From Bacillus pseudomycoides (GTDB taxonomy: Bacteria > Bacillota > Bacilli > Bacillales > Bacillaceae_G), in contig NZ_CP064266.1 in assembly GCF_022811845.1 (NCBI RefSeq), positions 2,604,001 to 2,668,000 on the forward strand: a DNA stretch of 64,000 bases, given 5' to 3'. The notes below the pieces were generated by a model. The model ran no database searches. It was not told where the DNA came from and saw nothing but the letters and a program-made list of their open reading frames with translations. Numbering within the stretch: the stretch's first letter is position 1; the number at the start of each line of letters is the position of its first letter. Below, one piece after another: positions 59,605-64,000 of this stretch. Position numbers and translations under genes: made by a program.

Positions 59605-60402
59605 ATGAAATTTGCAATTATGTCAAAGGGAGATCAATCATCAAACGCACTTGCAAGTACAATGACAGATTACTTGCAGGACTTTGGATTTACAATGGAT
59701 GAAACGGAACCCGATATTGTAATTTCTGTTGGGGGAGATGGGACGCTTTTATACGCGTTTCATCGCTATAATAATCGATTAGCTGAAACAGCATTTGTTG
59801 GTGTGCATACGGGACATTTAGGTTTCTATGCAGATTGGTTGCCAACAGAGGTAGAAAAACTTGTGATTGCGATTGCGAAAACACCGTTTCAAGTGGTGGA
59901 ATACCCACTTTTAGAAGTCATTATTCGCTACGTGAATGGAAGTAAAGAATCACAGTATTTAGCAATGAATGAAGCGACAGTAAAAAGCGCAGAAGGAACA
60001 TTAGTAACAGAGGTAGAAATTCGTGGAGAATATTTTGAAACGTTCCGCGGAGACGGTCTTTGTATTTCTACTCCTTCTGGAAGTACAGCCTATAATAAAG
60101 CGCTAGGCGGAGCGATCATTCATCCTTCGATTGAAGCGATACAAATTGCGGAAATGGCTTCGATTAATAACCGTGTGTTCCGTACAGTCGGTTCACCGCT
60201 CGTTTTACCGAAGCACCATACATGTGTTTTAAAGCCAGCAGCAGGAATGAATTTACAAATTACGGTCGATCATTTAACGATGGTTCATCAAGACGTAAAG
60301 TCAATTCAATACCGCGTTGCAAACGAGAAGGTGAGATTCGTTCGTTTTCGCCCATTCCCATTTTGGAAACGTGTTCGCGATTCGTTCGTTGCGGGTGAAT
60401 AG
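59605..60402 (+). CDS. nadK: NAD kinase
   Basis: Phosphorylates NAD to NADP. 265 residues; GGDGTLL motif near 50, FVGVHTGHLGFYADW, NEATVK and the glycine-rich STPSGSTAYNKALGGAI. Between the alarmone synthetase (18 bases before) and a pseudouridine synthase (9 bases after), the same order as in B. subtilis yjbM-N-O. AAGGGTGTTGG precedes the ATG. Confidence 0.96.
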   Translation: MKFAIMSKGDQSSNALASTMTDYLQDFGFTMDETEPDIVISVGGDGTLLYAFHRYNNRLAETAFVGVHTGHLGFYADWLPTEVEKLVIAIAKTPFQVVEYPLLEVIIRYVNGSKESQYLAMNEATVKSAEGTLVTEVEIRGEYFETFRGDGLCISTPSGSTAYNKALGGAIIHPSIEAIQIAEMASINNRVFRTVGSPLVLPKHHTCVLKPAAGMNLQITVDHLTMVHQDVKSIQYRVANEKVRFVRFRPFPFWKRVRDSFVAGE

Positions 60403-60411
60403 AGAGGGTTT

Positions 60412-61302
60412 ATGTATTTGAGAAGATTTACATTAAAATGGTGTATGACAGAAGCAGAGAAGGGAATGCTCATTCGGGAGTTTCTAAAAGCAAAAGGGAT
60501 TTCTAAAGCTGCTTTGACAGATATAAAGTTCCAAGGCGGGGCAATTGAAGTAGACGGTAAGCATGCGACAGTGCGGCACGTATTACAAGCTGGAGAAGAA
60601 TTGCAAGTCTTCTTTCCACTTGAGGAAAGAAGTGAAGGAATGCTTGCTGAAAATATTCCTTTGAACGTTGTATATGAAGATGACTCTGTACTCGTAATTA
60701 GTAAAGCACCATACATGTCAACGATTCCGTCTAGAGAACATCCGGCCGGAAGTGTTGCGAATGCGCTTTTATATCATTATGATAAGCAAAATCTTGCAAG
60801 TACAGTGCACATTGTAACACGGCTCGATCGCGATACGTCAGGACTGATGCTGATTGCGAAAAATCGCTTCATTCATCATCTTTTATCAAAACAGCATCAG
60901 CAAAAGCAAGTGCAACGAACATATGAAGCAATCGTTCATGGTGAATTGGTAGAAGAATCGGGAACCATTGATGCGCCGATTGGAAGAAAAAACGACAGCA
61001 TTATTGAGCGGATTGTATGTGAAGATGGTCAAAAAGCAGTTACGCATTTTCAAGTGCTAGAGAGATTTCCTGATAAGACGCGCGTTTCACTACAGTTAGA
61101 AACAGGAAGAACGCATCAAATTCGTGTACATATGGCATATTTAGGCCATCCGCTGTTAGGAGATGACTTGTATGGAGGTAGTAAGTCCGAGATGAAGCGA
61201 CAAGCGCTTCATAGTACGAGTTTAACCTTCTATCATCCAGTGTTAGAAAAACAGATGACCTTTCATGGGGATGTGCCGGAAGATATGAAAGAAGTATTAT
61301 AG
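60412..61302 (+). CDS. yjbO: RluD-type pseudouridine synthase
   Basis: Modifies uridines in large-subunit rRNA. 296 residues: N-terminal S4 RNA-binding domain (about 15-75), then the catalytic domain with the aspartate in HIVTRLDRDTSGLMLIAKN near 143 and the C-terminal LETGRTHQIRVHMAYLGHPLLGD. The start is uncertain: ATG 60412 sits close to GAGAGGG; TTG at 60418 is a better distance. Which uridines are modified is not known. Confidence 0.92.
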   Translation: MYLRRFTLKWCMTEAEKGMLIREFLKAKGISKAALTDIKFQGGAIEVDGKHATVRHVLQAGEELQVFFPLEERSEGMLAENIPLNVVYEDDSVLVISKAPYMSTIPSREHPAGSVANALLYHYDKQNLASTVHIVTRLDRDTSGLMLIAKNRFIHHLLSKQHQQKQVQRTYEAIVHGELVEESGTIDAPIGRKNDSIIERIVCEDGQKAVTHFQVLERFPDKTRVSLQLETGRTHQIRVHMAYLGHPLLGDDLYGGSKSEMKRQALHSTSLTFYHPVLEKQMTFHGDVPEDMKEVL

Positions 61303-61304
61303 AA

Positions 61305-61345
61305 TAAAGCTGTCCTCAGTATACGAGGACAGCTTTACTTTTTTA
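61305..61345 (+). terminator. Terminator after yjbO
   Basis: AAAGCTGTCCTC/GAGGACAGCTTT stem, followed by CTTTTTT, which continues into the bcr1 TTTAT. Confidence 0.9.
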
Positions 61346-61500
61346 TCCCGCCTTAACGGACAGTAACACTTTCTACCTCAAAATTCAGCAAAAGCAAAGA
61401 AGCTAGGTGGGAGAGGAACTGTCCATAAAAGTCCGATTGGTGAGGGCTAATAATCAGTGGGGGATGGAGAAAACCACCACTGATTAAAGTTTCACTTTAT
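61342..61500 (+). repeat. bcr1 repeat, full length, diverged
   Basis: TTTAT at both ends. Stem 1 is GGACAGT/ACTGTCC; stem 2 reads TTTCTACCT/AGGTGGGAG, every change being a G-U pair. The right TTTAT contains the stop codon of prpE (minus strand). Confidence 0.88.
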
Positions 61501-62237
61501 GTAAACGCTCGGAATTTCTCTGGCACAAACGGCATCGAAGAAGGTACAGAAACGGTCTCCATTTCAGGGTATCGAAGGCCTGTTAGCTTCCCGCCAAATA
61601 CAGCCCCTGTATCAATATTTACCGTACGATTGACAAAACGGGGTTCTGCCACAGGGGTATGGCCGTATACAATCCACGCTTCTCCTTCATAATATTTCGC
61701 CCAATCACGGCGAACAGGAGAGCCATCAGGATGTTTTTCCCCCGTAATATCGCCGTATAATACGAAAGTTTGGACTTTCTTATCCGTCCTTCCAATATAA
61801 TCTTGGCGAATACCAGCGTGACAGACAATGAGTTTTTTGTTATCAAGAACGTGATAGAGCGGTGCCTGTTCGTAAAGATCAATAAATTTTTTCTGTACTA
61901 CTTTTTGCTCACGCGTAGGTAACGCTTCATATTCAGCGACAGTTGTTTCTAAACCATGTGATACCTGTACTTTACGTCCAATAAAATAACGATACAGCTT
62001 GTTGCAATGATTGCCAGGAGCATAATAAGCTTCTTTTTTATTCATAACAAGCTCCCACACAATTTCAATCATGCGAAGGGAGGCCGGGCCACGGTCGGTA
62101 ATATCTCCAACAAAAGCAAGCTGTCTCTTCTCTGGGTGAATAGGGAGACCACTATCCCAGTTATAACCGAGCTGCTTTGTTAACGCTTGAAACTCTTCTA
62201 AACAGCCGTGAATATCCCCGATAATGTCGTATTTCAT
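61497..62237 (-). CDS. prpE: Bis(5'-nucleosyl)-tetraphosphatase PrpE
   Basis: Metallophosphatase that removes Ap4A, also reported to affect spore germination in B. subtilis. 246 residues; metal motifs GDIHGC at 7-12, GDITDRGP, GNHC and GHTPVAEPRF. GGGGGT precedes the ATG. Its TAA stop is supplied by the right-hand TTTAT of a bcr1 element, so the present end may be set by that insertion. Confidence 0.93.
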   Translation of the reverse strand: MKYDIIGDIHGCLEEFQALTKQLGYNWDSGLPIHPEKRQLAFVGDITDRGPASLRMIEIVWELVMNKKEAYYAPGNHCNKLYRYFIGRKVQVSHGLETTVAEYEALPTREQKVVQKKFIDLYEQAPLYHVLDNKKLIVCHAGIRQDYIGRTDKKVQTFVLYGDITGEKHPDGSPVRRDWAKYYEGEAWIVYGHTPVAEPRFVNRTVNIDTGAVFGGKLTGLRYPEMETVSVPSSMPFVPEKFRAFT

Positions 62238-62287
62238 ATTGTAACCCCCATTTCGAGTTTTTTCTTAGTATACCTAAAGTGGATATA

Positions 62288-62318
62288 GAAAAAACCATAC
62301 CCAAGTGGATATGGTTTA
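62288..62318 (-). terminator. Terminator of the RodA-like gene
   Basis: AAACCATA/TATGGTTT stem with a T6 on the minus strand; overlaps the gene's stop. Confidence 0.8.
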
Positions 62319-63476
62319 GTCAAACATAAATGTTTTCGTTCGTGATCGTACGTTCAGTATGAAGCCAATCGCAATCATATATGTTAGTAAGGAACTACCT
62401 CCATAACTCATAAGAGGAAGCGTAATCCCTGTAATCGGAAGCAATCCAATTGTCATCCCGATATTTTGGAATACTTGGAACGTAAACATTCCAATCGTTC
62501 CTGCGCATAAATAGCTACCGAATGGATCATTACTTTCTAAAGCAATATGAATCATTCGATAAATAAGAAGGAAGAAAAGTGAAATAACAACACTGGCTCC
62601 TAAAAATCCGAATTGCTCGGCAATGTTTGTGAAAATAAAATCGGTATGCGGTTCCGGGAAATATACTTGACCATTTTCCCACCCCTTACCACGCAATTCA
62701 CCTGATCCAGTTGCTAAAACAGATTGCCTCAACTGATATCCTTGCGTTTCGTATTCATAAGGTGCTAGCCAGCCGTAGAAACGATCTAATTGATATTCTT
62801 TTAGAATATGTTCTTTAAAGAATGCTGTATGTTCAAAATAAATATACGTTAGCGTCGAAGCAGCTGCTACAACAATGCCAGCTAAACCGAAAATAAAGCG
62901 CCAGCGTACACCTGAAACTAAAATCATTGCTGCAATCATTGCTGAAATAACCATTGTATTTCCTAAATCAGGTTCTTTCGCAATTAAAAGTAGTGGTGGT
63001 AAACTTGCGCCAAATATTTTGCCGAGTAAAATTAAATCCTCGCGTGGCGAGCGAAATGGATACTTTTCATTATGATTGACGATAATGCGGCCAATAACAA
63101 TGATTAAAAATAATTTCATAATCTCGGAAGGCTGGAAATTACCAAGGCCCGGAACACTGTACCAAGCAGTAGCTCCTTTAATTGTTACTGCTCCAGGAAC
63201 TTTTAATTCAAGTCCAATAAGTAAAACCATTGCAAATCCATACAAATACCAAGCGATTTGTTTATATCGATCAAAATCAATAACCATAATCGCGACAACT
63301 GCGATGGACCCAATGACATACCATTGAATTTGTTTTGCTACAAAGTTTACTTTTTGCAGAGCTGGTGGTAAAGATGGTTGAGCACTTGCAATGGCAAAAC
63401 AACTAACAATTGCAATTGCGAGTACAATCAGGATCAATATATAATCTATTCGATATTGGGAATTCTTATCTTTCAC
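62316..63476 (-). CDS. FtsW/RodA/SpoVE family glycosyltransferase, RodA-like
   Basis: SEDS-family membrane enzyme polymerising peptidoglycan strands. 386 residues, about ten helices. Landmarks: GLGNFQPSEIMKLFLII, AKEPDLGNTM, an extracellular loop with FTNIAEQFGFLG and C-terminal TGITLPLMSYGGSSLL. The GLGNFQPSE wording and neighbours favour RodA over FtsW or SpoVE, but B. cereus-group genomes hold several copies. GTG start at 63476, nine bases after GAAAGGA. Confidence 0.9.
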   Translation of the reverse strand: MKDKNSQYRIDYILILIVLAIAIVSCFAIASAQPSLPPALQKVNFVAKQIQWYVIGSIAVVAIMVIDFDRYKQIAWYLYGFAMVLLIGLELKVPGAVTIKGATAWYSVPGLGNFQPSEIMKLFLIIVIGRIIVNHNEKYPFRSPREDLILLGKIFGASLPPLLLIAKEPDLGNTMVISAMIAAMILVSGVRWRFIFGLAGIVVAAASTLTYIYFEHTAFFKEHILKEYQLDRFYGWLAPYEYETQGYQLRQSVLATGSGELRGKGWENGQVYFPEPHTDFIFTNIAEQFGFLGASVVISLFFLLIYRMIHIALESNDPFGSYLCAGTIGMFTFQVFQNIGMTIGLLPITGITLPLMSYGGSSLLTYMIAIGFILNVRSRTKTFMFD

Positions 63477-63628
63477 CGTACGTAGTCCTTTCTATTACTC
63501 TTTGTGAAATGAAAAAAAAGACGCTATTACCATATTAGCGGATTTTGAGTGGTTTGCAAATATGTTGTTTGGATTTTAGTTGTGTGATGTTAGATTATAT
63601 AGATATAAATTAAGAAACTGATAAAAAA

Positions 63629-63735
63629 AACCTTTCTTTTTAGGTGGGAGAGAGGGTCCGACCATGCATAAAAGCGGTTAGGGCCTATTTTAGCCCCGTG
63701 CCATGTTAAAACAAAGGGAGGAAGTGAGAGTAGGT
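63629..63735 (+). repeat. Dispersed repeat B
   Basis: AACCTTTCTTTTTAGGTGGG, AGAGAGGGTCCGACCATG, ATAAAAGCGGTTAGGGCC, TTTTAGCCCCGTGCCATG and an AAAACAAAGGGAGGAAG tail; used as the reference copy. Confidence 0.8.
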
Positions 63736-63797
63736 CACTTTGGGTTTTCATAGCAGTAATTTAGATGCGAAACCCGAAAAGTGTGATTTTACATAAA

Positions 63798-63915
63798 TAA
63801 AAAACTACTTTTTTGGATGGGAGAGAGGATCCGCCCGTGGGTAGAAGCGGTCAGGGCCTATTTTAGACCCATGCCATGTTTAAAACAAAGGAAGAAAATA
63901 AGTGCGGTCCCCCTT
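63798..63915 (+). repeat. Dispersed repeat B
   Basis: CTACTTTTTTGGATGGG, AGAGAGGATCCGCCCGTG, GTAGAAGCGGTCAGGGCC, TTTTAGACCCATGCCATG and AAAACAAAGGAAG. Inner stem CCGC/GCGG. Confidence 0.8.
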
Positions 63916-64000
63916 TTATTTTTCATATCCGCAATTTATATAGCAAGTACATGTAACATAAGAAAGATTGAGATTATATCATTGCAGGAAAGTGAAAGAG

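Larger units (their letters stand above)
63477..64000. other. Region left of the next gene, two copies of repeat B
   Basis: No coding frame found. Two repeat B copies (63629-63735 and 63798-63915) stand about 60 bases apart in the same orientation. The rest is AT-rich. Confidence 0.65.

Noticed and set aside
1613..61500. bcr1 copies as a CRISPR array
   Set aside because: Copies are 4-17 kb apart, in both orientations and with internal deletions; no array or cas gene.

Overview
The window is low-GC chromosomal DNA from a member of the Bacillus cereus group (B. cereus, anthracis or thuringiensis; I cannot separate these from sequence alone). Two things point there. Gene order follows the Bacillus subtilis yis, yit and yja-yjb segments closely, and the intergenic spaces are full of short dispersed repeats, including what I recognise as bcr1, a repeat specific to this group with TTTAT target duplications. 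Almost everything is core genome; there is no prophage, plasmid region or CRISPR array.

Layout. 1-4.4 kb: rocD (cut by the window edge), yisL, yisN and asnO. 4.4-12 kb: secreted collagenase ColA behind a strong sigma-54 promoter match, a LysM/SleB-type wall hydrolase, then hemH-katA with Fur-like and PerR-like sites. 12-15 kb: ammonium transporter amtB with a TnrA/GlnR-like site, and a membrane-anchored GH13 protein lacking catalytic residues. 15-19.2 kb: a gene-poor accessory stretch with a secreted transglutaminase-like protein and a sortase-anchored thioester adhesin. It contains scars of three different insertion sequences: an IS3-type orfA fragment, an IS605-type right end, and a DDE transposase C-terminus. 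19.2-24.4 kb: yajQ, cvfB, prsA, yitT, yitU and small conserved genes. 24.9-28.1 kb: yjzC, CtsR-controlled clpB and yjzD. 28.2-35.6 kb: yjaU, yjaV, comZ, FapR-controlled fabH-fabF, an orphan SUKH protein, yjaZ and yjbA. 35.7-37 kb: trpS behind a T-box. 37.9-47.7 kb: oppA-B-C-D-F, a MATE exporter and a second oppA. 48.5-63.5 kb: spxA, yjbE, mecA, cls, coiA, pepF, spxH, truncated haemoglobin, yjbK, the yjbL-yjbM-nadK-yjbO operon, prpE and a RodA/FtsW-family gene.

How the genes fit together. One theme is regulated proteolysis and stress: ClpB, Spx, its ClpXP adaptor SpxH, the ClpC adaptor MecA, PrsA, catalase and a small alarmone synthetase. Another is peptide and nitrogen acquisition: collagenase, Opp uptake, PepF, RocD, AmtB and AsnO. 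Envelope and lipid functions (FabH/FabF, cardiolipin synthase, RodA-like, wall hydrolase) are interspersed.

The least explained signals are non-coding. bcr1-type repeats and a second repeat family of about 100 bp both show compensatory base changes in predicted stems, and the two families sit side by side twice. The strongest new regulatory suggestion is sigma-54 control of colA or of a decayed reading frame just upstream of it.
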